Source of the DNA: Brachybacterium kimchii
GTDB taxonomy: Bacteria; Actinomycetota; Actinomycetes; Actinomycetales; Dermabacteraceae
DNA: 64,000 nt
Direction of reading: 5' to 3'
Assembly: GCF_023373525.1 (NCBI RefSeq)
Contig: NZ_CP097218.1
Span: 496,001 to 560,000 of the forward strand
The notes beneath the pieces were generated by a model, which saw only the letters and a program-made list of their open reading frames with translations, was not told the DNA's origin and did not search any database. Each line of letters starts with the position of its first letter. Within the stretch, counting starts at the first letter, position 1. Made by a program: the position numbers and the translations under genes. Below are positions 15,838 to 24,934 of the stretch, piece by piece.

Positions 15838-17201
15838 CCTGGATCCTGCTCGCAGCAGGGATCGTCCTCACGCTGGGCACGGCGGTGTTCGTCGCCTCCG
15901 AGTTCTCGCTCGTGGCCCTGGACCGCCACACGGTCGAGAAGGCCCGCGACGGCGGGGACAAGCGCGCCGGCGGCGTGCTCCACGCCCTCACGCACCTCTC
16001 CACGAACCTCTCCGGCGCCCAGCTGGGCATCACCATCACCACCCTGCTCTTCGGCTTCGCCGTCCAGGACCCGCTGGCCGGACTGCTCAGTCCTCTCGCA
16101 CGGGCCGCGGGCCTCGGCGAGGACGTCGCGGTCCCCGTCTCCGTGGTCGTCGCGATGATCATCGCCTACGCGTTCTCGATGATCTTCGGGGAGCTGGTGC
16201 CCAAGAACCTCGCGATCGCCACCCCGATGGGCACCGCCCGCATCGTCGCCCCGATCCAGCACGGCTTCACGATGCTCTTCAAGCCGCTGATCGCCGTGTT
16301 CAACGCGACCGCGAACGCCGTGCTGCGCCTGGTGAACATCGATCCCCAGGAGGAGCTCTCGGCCGCCCGCTCGCCCGCGGAGCTCGAGTCCCTCGTGCGG
16401 CACTCGGCCCGCGCCGGCACCCTCGACGAGGGCACCGCAGTGCTGCTCTCCCGCACCCTCCAGCTCGGCGACCGCGAGGCGGGCGACGTGCTCACCCACC
16501 GCGGCGCGATGGTGAGCGTCGCCGCGGACACGAGCGCCCAGGAGGTCCTCGAACTCTCCCGCACCACGGGGCACTCCCGCTTCCCCGTCACCGACGGCGG
16601 CGAGGACGACATCGTGGGCGTCGTCCAGGTGCGCCAGGCCGTCGCGGTCCCGCGCCCCGAGCGCGCGCGCACCCCCGCGAGCGAGCTGATGGCCGAGATC
16701 CCGCGCGTGCCGGAGACGGTGCCGCTGGACGACCTGCTGATCGACCTCAGGGACGTCGGCGCGCAGCTCGCCGTCGTCGTCGACGAGTACGGCGGCACCT
16801 CCGGCATCGTCACCCTCGAGGACGTCATCGAGGAGATCGTCGGCGAGGTGAGCGACGAGCACGACGACGACGAGCCCGAGCGCTTCCTGCCCGACGGCGA
16901 GGACGGCTGGAGCGTCAGCGGCCTCATGCGGCCCGACGAGATCCGACGGGAGCTCGGCGTGCGCGTGCCCGAGTCCGCCGACTACGACACGCTGGGCGGG
17001 CTCGTCATGGACAGCCTCCACCGGGTCCCCGCCGCAGGGGACGTCGTGGACGTCTCCGGCCTGCGCCTCGAGGTCGTCGAGATGGACGGGCGGCGCGTGG
17101 ACCAGGTGCGGCTGAGGGCCACCGATCCCGCGGCGCTCGTGCGCCGCGAGGAGGACGACGAGGACGAGAGCGCCGACGAGCGGAAGGCGGACCACCGATG
17201 A
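15834..17201 (+). CDS. CNNM/CorC-family (hemolysin-like) membrane protein 1
   Basis: 455 residues. The DUF21 membrane domain (about residues 1-190) has four hydrophobic segments and the FGELVPKNLAIA motif. A CBS pair follows (about 205-335), ending VDEYGGTSGIVTLEDVIEEIVGEV, then the CorC_HlyC domain (about 350-430) with DYDTLGGLVMDSL. This is the complete architecture of the family implicated in Mg2+/Co2+ efflux and cation homeostasis. The acidic C-terminus (EEDDEDESADERK) may be disordered. It overlaps the next gene by four bases. ATG 15834 is chosen because DUF21 starts right there and the upstream frame is low-complexity. Confidence 0.88.
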   Translation: MTWILLAAGIVLTLGTAVFVASEFSLVALDRHTVEKARDGGDKRAGGVLHALTHLSTNLSGAQLGITITTLLFGFAVQDPLAGLLSPLARAAGLGEDVAVPVSVVVAMIIAYAFSMIFGELVPKNLAIATPMGTARIVAPIQHGFTMLFKPLIAVFNATANAVLRLVNIDPQEELSAARSPAELESLVRHSARAGTLDEGTAVLLSRTLQLGDREAGDVLTHRGAMVSVAADTSAQEVLELSRTTGHSRFPVTDGGEDDIVGVVQVRQAVAVPRPERARTPASELMAEIPRVPETVPLDDLLIDLRDVGAQLAVVVDEYGGTSGIVTLEDVIEEIVGEVSDEHDDDEPERFLPDGEDGWSVSGLMRPDEIRRELGVRVPESADYDTLGGLVMDSLHRVPAAGDVVDVSGLRLEVVEMDGRRVDQVRLRATDPAALVRREEDDEDESADERKADHR

Positions 17202-18250
17202 GCGACACCGCCGCCCTGGTCCTGGGCCTGGCCATGCTGCTCGGCAACGCCTTCTTCGTGGGCGCCGAGTTCGCCGTGATGAGCGCCCGCCGCAGCCAGC
17301 TCGAGCCCCTCGTCGAGGCCGGACGGCCGGGCTCGAAGACCGCGCTGTGGGCCGTCGAGCACGTCTCCGTGATGCTCGCCGCCGCCCAGTTCGGCGTGAC
17401 TGTCTGCTCGGTCACCCTGGGCGCCGTCGCCGAGCCCGCGATCGCGCACTTCCTCGAGCCCCTGCTCGAGCATCTCTCCGTGCCCGCCGTGCTCACCCAC
17501 CCGATCGCCTTCGTGGTGGCCCTCCTCATCGCCTCCTACCTGCACGTGGTGTTCGGCGAGATGGTCCCCAAGAACATCTCGATCGCCGTGCCCGTGGGCG
17601 CGGTGCTCGTGCTCGCCACGCCCCTCGTGCTCGTGGCGCGCGTGTTCACCCCGGTGATCTGGGTGCTCAACCACACGGCGAACATGATCCTGCGACTGCT
17701 GGGCGTCCAGCCCAAGGACGAGGTCGAGTCGCGCTTCACCGCGGAGGAGATCTCCGCGATCGTCGACGAGTCCCGCCGCGAGGGGCTCCTCGAGGACGAG
17801 CAGGGGCTCCTGCAGGGCGCCATCCAGTTCTCCGACCGCACCGCGGGGGACGTCATGGTGCCCATGGCCGACGTCGTCACCGTCACCTACGACGTCACTC
17901 CGGGCCAGATCGAGCAGATCGTCGCGACCACGGGCTTCAGCCGCATCGGGGTGCGCAACGATGCGGGGGATCTGGTGGGGTACGTCCACCTCAAGGACGT
18001 GCTGCTGCCGGCCGACGCCCCCGAGGAGGACTACGACCGGCCGATCCATCCCGGGATCGTGCGCGCCGTGGTCTCCGTGGCCGACGACGACGAGATCGAG
18101 GAGGCCCTGCGCGCCATGCAGTACAACGGCGCGCACCTGGCCCGCGTCGACGCCCCGACCTCGCGCAGCGTGGGCGCCGTGTTCCTCGAGGACGTCCTGG
18201 AGGAGCTCGTGGGCGAGGTCAAGGACGTCATGCAGCGCAGCCGGGCCTGA
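17198..18250 (+). CDS. CNNM/CorC-family membrane protein 2, lacking CorC_HlyC
   Basis: 350 residues. The DUF21 domain (about residues 1-185) has FGEMVPKNISIA; the CBS pair (about 200-340) ends FLEDVLEELVGEV, and the protein stops 9 residues later. It thus lacks the C-terminal CorC_HlyC domain present in its neighbour. Such long-short tandem pairs occur widely in actinobacteria and may form heterodimers (inference). Its ATG overlaps the stop of the first gene, so production is coupled. Confidence 0.87.
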   Translation: MSDTAALVLGLAMLLGNAFFVGAEFAVMSARRSQLEPLVEAGRPGSKTALWAVEHVSVMLAAAQFGVTVCSVTLGAVAEPAIAHFLEPLLEHLSVPAVLTHPIAFVVALLIASYLHVVFGEMVPKNISIAVPVGAVLVLATPLVLVARVFTPVIWVLNHTANMILRLLGVQPKDEVESRFTAEEISAIVDESRREGLLEDEQGLLQGAIQFSDRTAGDVMVPMADVVTVTYDVTPGQIEQIVATTGFSRIGVRNDAGDLVGYVHLKDVLLPADAPEEDYDRPIHPGIVRAVVSVADDDEIEEALRAMQYNGAHLARVDAPTSRSVGAVFLEDVLEELVGEVKDVMQRSRA

Positions 18251-18512
18251 CGTCCGGCCTGACGCCCGGTCCGGCGCCCGTGCGCCGAGGTGACCGACAC
18301 GACACGCGTCCTGCGCGGCGGGTCAAGGGTCTTTACCCGCCTGTGGGGCGGGGCAAAGGTTCGGTAATGAGGTCGCTTCCCGTGACGTCGGACCTCTCTG
18401 ACCTGGGTAGCTTGGACCGCGTTGTTCGGCGACGCGTCCTTCCCCGTCCGGCGTCGCACCCCGGGCACTCACCAGGACTCTGCGTCTCCGACCCCCCTCC
18501 AGGAGCTCCATC

Positions 18513-19295
18513 GTGGCGAATCATCGCGCCCTCGGCCGGGCACACGTCCGGACGCTGCGCACAGGCAGCGCCTCCCATCGTGACTCGGCAGTGCAGGCCG
18601 GTGTGCTGAAGGTCGGCGTGCTCGGCGCGCTCGCGACCGCCACCATCGCGTTCCCGCTCGCGTCCGCGAGCGCGGGCGGCCAGTCCGCTCCGCTGCCCAC
18701 CATCAACGGCGGCCAGTCCGCCGCGCAGGCGAAGGCCGCGAGCGCACAGCTCGCCCCGGTCTCCATCGCCACGGCCGCCGAGGGCTCCGACGCGGACGAC
18801 GCCGACGCGGCGTCGACCTCCTCGTCCGCGCAGGAGGCCACCGGCGACCTCTCCGTGGAGACCTCGCCCAACGCGGAGGCCATCGAGGCCCTCGGCGGCG
18901 AGTCCGACGAGGGCTTCATCCACCCGGTGAACGCCCGGATCACCTCCCCGTACGGTGAGCGCGTCCACCCGGTGCTGCACACGCGCATCATGCACGACGG
19001 CGTCGACTTCGGCGCGGCCTGCGGCACCGACGTGCGCGCCGCCGCCGCCGGCACCGTGGTCGCCGTCGAGCACAACTCGGCCTCGGGCAACCGTGTGAAG
19101 ATCGACCACGGCGACGGCGTCATCACCGGCTACTACCACCTCTCCTCGTTCAAGACGAGCGTGGGCGCGAAGGTCGAGCAGGGCGACGTCATCGGAGAGG
19201 TCGGCTCGACCGGCCGTTCCACCGGCTGCCACCTGCACTTCGCGAAGATGGACGAGTCCGGGACCTACTCGAACCCGATGTCGCTGTTCAAGTGA
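18513..19295 (+). CDS. Secreted M23 (LytM-type) peptidase
   Basis: 260 residues with a GTG start and AGGAG eight bases upstream. An N-terminal signal (about residues 30-50, VLKVGVLGALATATIAFPLASASAG) is followed by an Ala/Ser/acidic linker (about 55-125) and the M23 domain (about 130-260). Metal and catalytic residues are in MHDGVDFG (His and Asp of HxxxD), YYHLSS and CHLHF (HxH). It would cleave peptidoglycan cross-bridges outside the membrane; it has no separate wall-binding domain. The 262-base leader before it contains TAATGA (18365-18370) and the GC-rich repeat CCCGCC...GGCGGG but no riboswitch I can recognise. It precedes tsaD by 46 bases. Confidence 0.9.
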   Translation: MANHRALGRAHVRTLRTGSASHRDSAVQAGVLKVGVLGALATATIAFPLASASAGGQSAPLPTINGGQSAAQAKAASAQLAPVSIATAAEGSDADDADAASTSSSAQEATGDLSVETSPNAEAIEALGGESDEGFIHPVNARITSPYGERVHPVLHTRIMHDGVDFGAACGTDVRAAAAGTVVAVEHNSASGNRVKIDHGDGVITGYYHLSSFKTSVGAKVEQGDVIGEVGSTGRSTGCHLHFAKMDESGTYSNPMSLFK

Positions 19296-19341
19296 CCTCG
19301 CTGAGCGCGGTCATCCCCGCGACCTCTGACGGAGGAGTCCT

Positions 19342-20406
19342 GTGAGCGGCGTCCCCGTCGTCCTGGGTGTCGAGTCCTCGTGCGACGAGACCGGCTTCGG
19401 CATCGTCAGCGACGGCGTCCTGCTCGGCCAGGGCCTCGCCTCGAGCGCCTCCCAGCATGCCGAGTTCGGGGGAGTGGTCCCCGAGATCGCGGCCCGCGCC
19501 CACCTCGAGGCCGCGGTCCCCACCCTGCGCATCGCCCTGCACGACGCCGGCGTCGAGCTGCGCGACATCACGCACGTCGCCGCGACCTCCGGACCCGGCC
19601 TCGCGACCGCCGTGCACGTGGGACTGGCCGCTGCGAAGTCCGTCGCCTGGTCCCTCGGCGTCCCGCTGTACGGAGTGCATCATCTCGCCGGGCATGCCGC
19701 GGCCGACACCCTCGAGCACGGCCCGCTGCCCGCGCAGTCGATCATCCTCATCGTCTCCGGCGGGCACACCTCGATCCTCCACGTGAAAGATCTGGTCGCC
19801 GACCCCATCGAGCACCTCGGCGACACCCTCGACGACGCCGCCGGCGAAGCCTTCGACAAGGTCTCGCGACTGCTGGGCCTCGGCTACCCGGGCGGCCCTG
19901 CGATCTCGAAGGCGGCCGTCGGCGGGGACCCCGAGGCCTTCTCCTTCCCCCGCGCCATGCTGCGCCCCGGCGACCAGCCGTACGTCTTCTCCTTCTCAGG
20001 GCTGAAGACGGCCGTGGCCCGCACCGTGGAGTCCCTCGAGCGCGCGGGCGAGGAGGTGCCGGTCGCCGACATCGCCGCCTCCTTCGAGCAGGCCGTCGTG
20101 GACGTCCTCGTCACCAAGGCGCTGCGCGCCGTGCAGGAGAAGGGCCTCGACACCCTGGTCATCGTCGGGGGAGTCGCCGCGAACCAGCGGCTGCGCGCCG
20201 TCGCCCAGGAGCGCTGCGACGCCGCGGGCGTCGAGCTGCGCATCCCGCCGATCCGGCTGTGCACCGACAACGGCGCGATGATCGCCGCGGTCGGCGACCT
20301 GCTGGTGCGCGGCGGCGCCTCGCCGAGCGGCCTGCAGATCGCCGCGGACCCCTCGGCCGTGCTCCACGGCGCGCAGCTGCCGCTGCCCGCGGGCTTCGCC
20401 GTCTGA
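19342..20406 (+). CDS. tsaD: tRNA N6-threonylcarbamoyladenosine transferase TsaD
   Basis: 354 residues. It transfers threonylcarbamoyl from TC-AMP to A37 of ANN-decoding tRNAs, with TsaB and Tsa[17 protein letters not shown] opens the ASKHA fold; the iron-binding HHLAGHAA (about residues 113-120) and the nucleotide loop SGGHTS follow; SFSGLKTAV and CTDNGAMIA close it. The GTG has GGAGG at an ideal distance. TsaC, which makes the TC-AMP, is in the same window at 40049-41011. TsaB and TsaE genes are not next to it here. Confidence 0.96.
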   Translation: MSGVPVVLGVESSCDETGFGIVSDGVLLGQGLASSASQHAEFGGVVPEIAARAHLEAAVPTLRIALHDAGVELRDITHVAATSGPGLATAVHVGLAAAKSVAWSLGVPLYGVHHLAGHAAADTLEHGPLPAQSIILIVSGGHTSILHVKDLVADPIEHLGDTLDDAAGEAFDKVSRLLGLGYPGGPAISKAAVGGDPEAFSFPRAMLRPGDQPYVFSFSGLKTAVARTVESLERAGEEVPVADIAASFEQAVVDVLVTKALRAVQEKGLDTLVIVGGVAANQRLRAVAQERCDAAGVELRIPPIRLCTDNGAMIAAVGDLLVRGGASPSGLQIAADPSAVLHGAQLPLPAGFAV

Positions 20407-20468
20407 GACCTGTGCCTCACTCGCGCCGCGCGACCCGGCTCGGGGCGCGGGCGACGGGGTCCTCGCGC

Positions 20469-20474
20469 TAGACT
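20469..20474 (+). promoter_or_regulatory. Candidate -10 for tRNA-Arg
   Basis: TAGACT lies 10 bases before the first base of the tRNA, correct for a -10 box with a very short 5' leader. No -35 consensus. Confidence 0.45.
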
Positions 20475-20484
20475 GTCAAGGTCC

Positions 20485-20557
20485 GCCCGCGTAGCTCAGT
20501 GGATAGAGCGTCTGCCTCCGGAGCAGAAGGTCGTAGGTTCGAATCCTGTCGCGGGCA
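20485..20557 (+). tRNA. tRNA-Arg (anticodon CCG)
   Basis: All four arms form. The acceptor pair is GCCCGCG/CGCGGGC, the D stem GCTC/GAGC, the anticodon stem TCTGC/GCAGA around loop CTCCGGA (anticodon CCG), and the T stem GTAGG/CCTGT around TTCGAAT. Length is 73 bases to the discriminator A. The 3' CCA is not encoded (ACCG follows). A tRNA-Arg(CCG) upstream of lysA is also known in mycobacteria. Confidence 0.96.
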
Positions 20558-20562
20558 CCGAC

Positions 20563-20608
20563 GGAATCCCCGGTCGGAGACCTCTCGAGGTCACCGGCCG
20601 GGGATTCC
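20563..20608. terminator. Long bidirectional terminator between tRNA-Arg and otsAB
   Basis: Outer arms GGAATCCCCGGTCGG (20563-20577) and CCGGCCGGGGATTCC (20594-20608) pair over 15 positions with one G-U. Inside, GACCTC and GAGGTC extend the stem across an A-A mismatch to a tiny loop. It starts six bases after the tRNA and lies before the convergent otsAB stop. Confidence 0.85.
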
Positions 20609-20644
20609 TGCGTGAGGGTGCGAGACGCGGGCGCGCCCCGGACC

Positions 20645-22906
20645 TCACTCCTCGCCGGTGCGCAGCTCCAGCAGGCGCTCGAGGAGATCGGCGACCGCGT
20701 CGGTCCCCTCGATGCGGAACGCGGCGGCGGTGTCGCCGTCGCCCACCTTCACCCCCAGGTCCCCGTCCTCGAGGATCGCGAAGACGTTCTCGTCGGTGAC
20801 GTCGTCGCCGAGGTAGAGGAGCGCGTCGGCCGCGGCGGCCCGGCCGAGCGCGCGCACGGCGGTGCCCTTGTGGGAGTCGACCACGGAGAACTCGACGACC
20901 TCCTTGCCCGGCGTGACGGTGACGTCGGGGAGGCCGCGCGCGAACTCGAGCGCGGCCTCGGTGGCGTTGCCCGCGCCGCGCCCCTTCGCATTGCGCGTGT
21001 GCAGCACGGCGGAGGCGGGCTTGACCTCGACCTCCGCACCCGGGTGCTGGTCGGCGATGTGCTGGAGGCGGCGCGCGATGGAGTCGCGCAGGTTCTGCCG
21101 GGTCTCGTCCATGGTCATCGTGCCCGCGTCCATGACGTCGGCGTGCAGGTCCGACGGCAGGGCCCCGACCTCGGCGCCGTGCGAGCCGACGAGTGCGACG
21201 GAGCTGGGCATGCCCGCGTGGTGCTGCAGATCCTCGAGCGCCCGACCGGAGACGAGCGCGACATTCACCCCGGACAGCTCCGTGAGCTCCCGGAGCGCGC
21301 CGATCGAGCGCGGGTTCGCCTGCACGGCGTCGCGGTCGGCGACGATCGGTGCGAGCACGCCGTCGAAGTCCGAGGCGACGAGGATCCGCGGGGTGTCCGC
21401 GAAGGCCTCGAGCGCCGCGTCGAGCTGCGCGGTATCCGGGGTCTCGTCCCCGGACAGACGGATGATCGGGGCCGACGGGGGAGCGGGCTCGCCGACGGCC
21501 TCGAGCTCGTCGAGGAAGTGCTTCGCCCAGGACTGCACGTCGTGGTCGAGGACCTGCCGGCGCAGGGAGGTCATCATCTCCTCCTGCTCCTCCTCCGGCA
21601 TGCTCAGCGCCCGCAGCGCCGCGGACTTCAGCTCGTCGATGTCGTGCGGGTTCACCAGCAGTGCGGCGCGCAGCTCGTCGGCCGCGCCGGCGAACTCGGA
21701 GAGCACCAGCACGCCGCGCAGGTCGGGTCGCGAGGCGACGTACTCCTTCGCGACGAGGTTCATGCCATCGCGCAGGGCGGTCACCAGCACCACGTCGGCC
21801 GCCATGTACAGAGCCGTCATGTCCCGACGGTTGAAGGAGCGGTGCAGGTAGGAGATGGCCGGGCGGCCGATGGGGGCGTGGTCGCCGTTGATGCGGCCGA
21901 CGGTCAGCTCGACCTCGTCGCGCAGCTGCCGATAGGCGTCGACCCTCTCTCGCGAGGGCGTGGCGACCTGCACGAGAACCGTCTCGCGAGGATCGATGGA
22001 GCCGTCGTTCAGCAGCTCGCCCCAGGCCTTGAGGCGGTGGCGGATGCCCTTGGTGTAGTCGAGACGATCCACGCCCAGCACGACGTTCTCGGGATCCCCC
22101 AGGTCGTGGCGCAGCTGGCGGGCGCGCTCCTTGATCTCCGGATCCTCGGTCAGCTCGGTGACGGCCTGGGTGTCGAGCGAGATCGGGAAGGTCCCGGCGA
22201 TCACGTCGCGCGGTTCGACCGCGCCGATCCCGGGCACCGTGACGGTGCGCTGGTCGACCTGGTAGCCCAGCAGGTGGCGCACCGATGCGAGGAAGTTCAG
22301 GGTGTCGCTCTCGCGCTGGAAGCCCACGAGGTCCGCGCCCAGCAGCCCGCGGAGCACCTGGTTGCGCTTGGGCAGCTGGCTGAACAGCTCGACGGGCGGG
22401 AAGGGGATGTGGTTGAAGAAGCCGATGCGGACGTCCGGTCGCTCGGAGCGGATCATCTCCGGCACGAGCTGGAGCTGGTAGTCGTGCACCCAGATCGTGC
22501 CGCCGGGCGCGGTCACGGCCGCCGCGGCCTTGGCGAAGCGGCGGTTCGCGCTCACGTAGGTGTCCCACCAGGTGCGGTGGTAGGCGGGGTCGACGATCAC
22601 GTCGTGGTACAGCGGCCAGAGGGTCGCGTTGGAGAAGCCCTCGTAGTACTTCTCGATGTCGGTCGCGTCGAGGGAGACCGGGTACAGGTCCATGCCGTCG
22701 GCGCGGAACGGCTCGGGCGCCTCGCCCGGGGAGCCGGCCCAGCCCACCCAGGCCGCCGAGTCGACGTTCCGCATCACGCTCTCCATGGCGGTGACCAGAC
22801 CGCCGGGACTCGTCACCCACTCGGTGGCGCCGTCGGGAAGGGTCTTCGCGTCGACCGGGAGACGGTTGGCGACGACCACCAGATCGTGCAGTTCTTGCGA
22901 TGCCAC
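20645..22906 (-). CDS. otsAB: Bifunctional trehalose-6-phosphate synthase/phosphatase (OtsA-OtsB fusion)
   Basis: 753 residues. The N-terminal GT20 domain (about residues 1-475) makes trehalose 6-phosphate from UDP-glucose and glucose 6-phosphate. It shows LVVVANRLP, IWVHDYQLQLVP, FFNHIPFPP, GVDRLDYTKGI and ALRDGMNLVAKEY. The C-terminal HAD phosphatase (about 500-753) has the nucleophile motif SDFDGVLAPI, VALVSGR, and YLGDDVTDENVF for Mg2+. Both active sites are intact, so one protein could make trehalose. Fused OtsAB is known from plants, yeast and some bacteria; many actinobacteria have separate genes. The GTG start has AGGAGG six bases upstream. It is monocistronic and divergent from lysA. 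Confidence 0.93.
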   Translation of the reverse strand: MASQELHDLVVVANRLPVDAKTLPDGATEWVTSPGGLVTAMESVMRNVDSAAWVGWAGSPGEAPEPFRADGMDLYPVSLDATDIEKYYEGFSNATLWPLYHDVIVDPAYHRTWWDTYVSANRRFAKAAAAVTAPGGTIWVHDYQLQLVPEMIRSERPDVRIGFFNHIPFPPVELFSQLPKRNQVLRGLLGADLVGFQRESDTLNFLASVRHLLGYQVDQRTVTVPGIGAVEPRDVIAGTFPISLDTQAVTELTEDPEIKERARQLRHDLGDPENVVLGVDRLDYTKGIRHRLKAWGELLNDGSIDPRETVLVQVATPSRERVDAYRQLRDEVELTVGRINGDHAPIGRPAISYLHRSFNRRDMTALYMAADVVLVTALRDGMNLVAKEYVASRPDLRGVLVLSEFAGAADELRAALLVNPHDIDELKSAALRALSMPEEEQEEMMTSLRRQVLDHDVQSWAKHFLDELEAVGEPAPPSAPIIRLSGDETPDTAQLDAALEAFADTPRILVASDFDGVLAPIVADRDAVQANPRSIGALRELTELSGVNVALVSGRALEDLQHHAGMPSSVALVGSHGAEVGALPSDLHADVMDAGTMTMDETRQNLRDSIARRLQHIADQHPGAEVEVKPASAVLHTRNAKGRGAGNATEAALEFARGLPDVTVTPGKEVVEFSVVDSHKGTAVRALGRAAAADALLYLGDDVTDENVFAILEDGDLGVKVGDGDTAAAFRIEGTDAVADLLERLLELRTGEE

Positions 22907-23356
22907 AGGGGCCTCCTGACATGGGGGGACGACACCGTCAGGCTATCAAGTGAGAGGGGTCACGAAGACCCCGCGATGGCTCCGCGACGCGCGTCGCGAT
23001 CGCCCGCCGGGGACCCGTCCGCGACGGCGCCATGTCCTCGGCATCTGTCCCCTCACCAGGACCGATGAGTGCACGACGGGATGCGTGGACCTCTCTTCGC
23101 CGCCCGGTGCGCACCCGGCGCGCAGAGGGCGGGAGGGGCCCTGGCGGCAGGCGCGCACCGCAGCACGGGTGCGCCGCTCCTCACTGCGTGGACACGGCCA
23201 GCGAGCGGGCGACCGCGCCGCATAGTGTTCCTCCTCGGGACCGCGCCCGCGTTCGCGCGGATGCGCGGGCCCCGGGAATCGGCCGGAGAGGCCGACCGCC
23301 CTGCACGCCCGACCCGACGCCCGATGTCCGATGCCCGACCCAGGAGGCCACGCGCG
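22907..23356. other. 450-base divergent intergenic region between otsAB and lysA
   Basis: It holds the 5' leaders of otsAB (minus) and lysA (plus). On the minus strand TAGCCT (22941-22946 region) is a possible otsAB -10. On the plus strand CATAGT (23221-23226) is a possible lysA -10, 130 bases upstream. Neither has a convincing -35. No argS, small gene, RNA or riboswitch is recognisable; open frames here have no SD and resemble nothing. Confidence 0.4.
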
Positions 23357-24769
23357 ATGCGAGCCCATGAAGCAGGAGCACTGCACGGCAACGACGCCGC
23401 GCCCACCTGGCTGCCCTTCCCCACCGATGTCAACGCCCTGATCCCGGGACTCTGGTCGAGCACCTGCGTGCGCGACGCGGACGGAGCCCTCGAGATCGGC
23501 GGCGTGAGCGCCACGACCCTCGCCGAGGAGGTCGGCACCCCCGCCTTCGTGCTGGACGAGGACGACTTCCGCGAGCGCGCCCGCGCCTTCCGCACCGCCT
23601 TCACCACGGCCTTCGCCCCCCACGCCGGGGCCGACGTCTACTACGCCGGCAAGGCGTTCCTCTGCGGAGCCGTCGCCCGCTGGGTCGACGAGGACGGTCT
23701 GGGCCTGGACGTGTGCACCGGCGGCGAGCTCGCCGTCGCGCTGCGCGCAGGGTTCCCTGCCGACCGCATGGCCCTGCACGGCAACAACAAGTCCGACCGC
23801 GAGATCGCCCGCGCGCTCGAAGCGGGCGTCGGCCGCATCGTCATCGACTCCCTCGCCGAGGTCCGGCAGGCCGCGCGCGTGGCGTCGGACCTGGGCGTGC
23901 AGGCGCACGTCATGCTGCGCGTGACCACCGGCGTCGAGGCGCACACCCACGAGTTCATCGCGACCGCCCACGAGGACCAGAAGTTCGGCCTCTCGATCAC
24001 CTCAGGCGACGCCCTGACGGCCGTGCGGGAGGTGCTCGCGAGCCCCGAGCTGGGCCTCGTCGGCCTGCACTCGCACATCGGCTCCCAGATCTTCGACGTC
24101 GGCGGCTTCGAGGTCGCCGCCCGCCGCGTCCTCGACCTCGTCGCCCAGGTCCGCGAGGAGCTCGGGCACACCATCGAGCACCTCGACCTCGGCGGCGGCT
24201 TCGGCGTCATGTACAACACGCAGCACACGCCCTCGACGCCCGAGGACCTCGCGAGCGGCATCGCCGCGATCATCGAGAAGGAGTGCCACGAGCTCGAGCT
24301 CGAGGTCCCGCACGTGGCGTTCGAGCCCGGGCGCGCGATCGCCGGGCCCTCGACACAGACCCTCTACACGGTGGGCACCGTGAAGGACGTCCGACTGGGC
24401 GGTCCGCACCACCGGGTCTACGTCTCGGTCGACGGCGGCATGAGCGACAACGTCCGCACCGCCCTGTACGACGCCGACTACTCGTGCCTGCTCGCGGGCC
24501 GCGTCTCCGACGCCCCGCCCGAGGTGGTGCGCGTGGTCGGCAAGCACTGCGAGAGCGGCGACATCGTGGTCAAGGACGAGTACCTGCCCGCCGACGTGCA
24601 GCGCGGGGACCTCGTCTCGGTGCCCGTGACCGGCGCCTACTGCTACTCGCTGGCCTCGAACTACAACCACGTGCCGCGGCCCCCGGTGGTCGCGGTGAAG
24701 GACGGCCGTTGGCGCACCCTCGTGCGTCGCGAGAGCGAGGAGGACCTGCTCGCCCTCGACGTCGGCTGA
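23357..24769 (+). CDS. lysA: Diaminopimelate decarboxylase
   Basis: 470 residues. It is the PLP enzyme of the last lysine step, meso-DAP to L-lysine. YYAGKAFLCGAVARW (about residues 94-108) carries the PLP lysine; LHSHIGSQIFD, LDLGGGFGV and FEPGRAIAGP bind PLP phosphate; GKHCESGDI holds the active-site cysteine. The fold-III barrel and beta domain are complete. ATG 23357 is preceded by AGGAGG nine bases upstream, which decides the start over longer open-frame alternatives. It is followed after 165 bases by hom, as in many actinobacteria. Confidence 0.95.
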   Translation: MRAHEAGALHGNDAAPTWLPFPTDVNALIPGLWSSTCVRDADGALEIGGVSATTLAEEVGTPAFVLDEDDFRERARAFRTAFTTAFAPHAGADVYYAGKAFLCGAVARWVDEDGLGLDVCTGGELAVALRAGFPADRMALHGNNKSDREIARALEAGVGRIVIDSLAEVRQAARVASDLGVQAHVMLRVTTGVEAHTHEFIATAHEDQKFGLSITSGDALTAVREVLASPELGLVGLHSHIGSQIFDVGGFEVAARRVLDLVAQVREELGHTIEHLDLGGGFGVMYNTQHTPSTPEDLASGIAAIIEKECHELELEVPHVAFEPGRAIAGPSTQTLYTVGTVKDVRLGGPHHRVYVSVDGGMSDNVRTALYDADYSCLLAGRVSDAPPEVVRVVGKHCESGDIVVKDEYLPADVQRGDLVSVPVTGAYCYSLASNYNHVPRPPVVAVKDGRWRTLVRRESEEDLLALDVG

Positions 24770-24846
24770 GGGGAGCGACCCACCACGGGCGCCCCGCGCA
24801 CGACGCATACGGACACATGGCGACGCGTTCGCGTCTCGGAGTTGGA

Positions 24847-24852
24847 TACAGT
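24847..24852 (+). promoter_or_regulatory. Candidate -10 upstream of hom
   Basis: TACAGT lies in the 165-base lysA-hom gap, about 83 bases before the hom ATG, in GTTGGATACAGTTTCC, one of the few AT-richer spots here. A -35 is not clear. Confidence 0.3.
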
Positions 24853-24934
24853 TTCCTGAGCCCGCGGGGCCCTCGAGCCCGCTGGCCACGCTGGAATCGC
24901 CCGTCGTCGCCCGGATTCTGCGGAAGGACCACTG

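Noticed and set aside
18251-18512. A c-di-AMP (ydaO) riboswitch before the M23 peptidase, as seen in other actinobacteria
   Set aside because: The conserved ydaO core segments are not present; only a TAATGA box and GC-rich repeats are seen.
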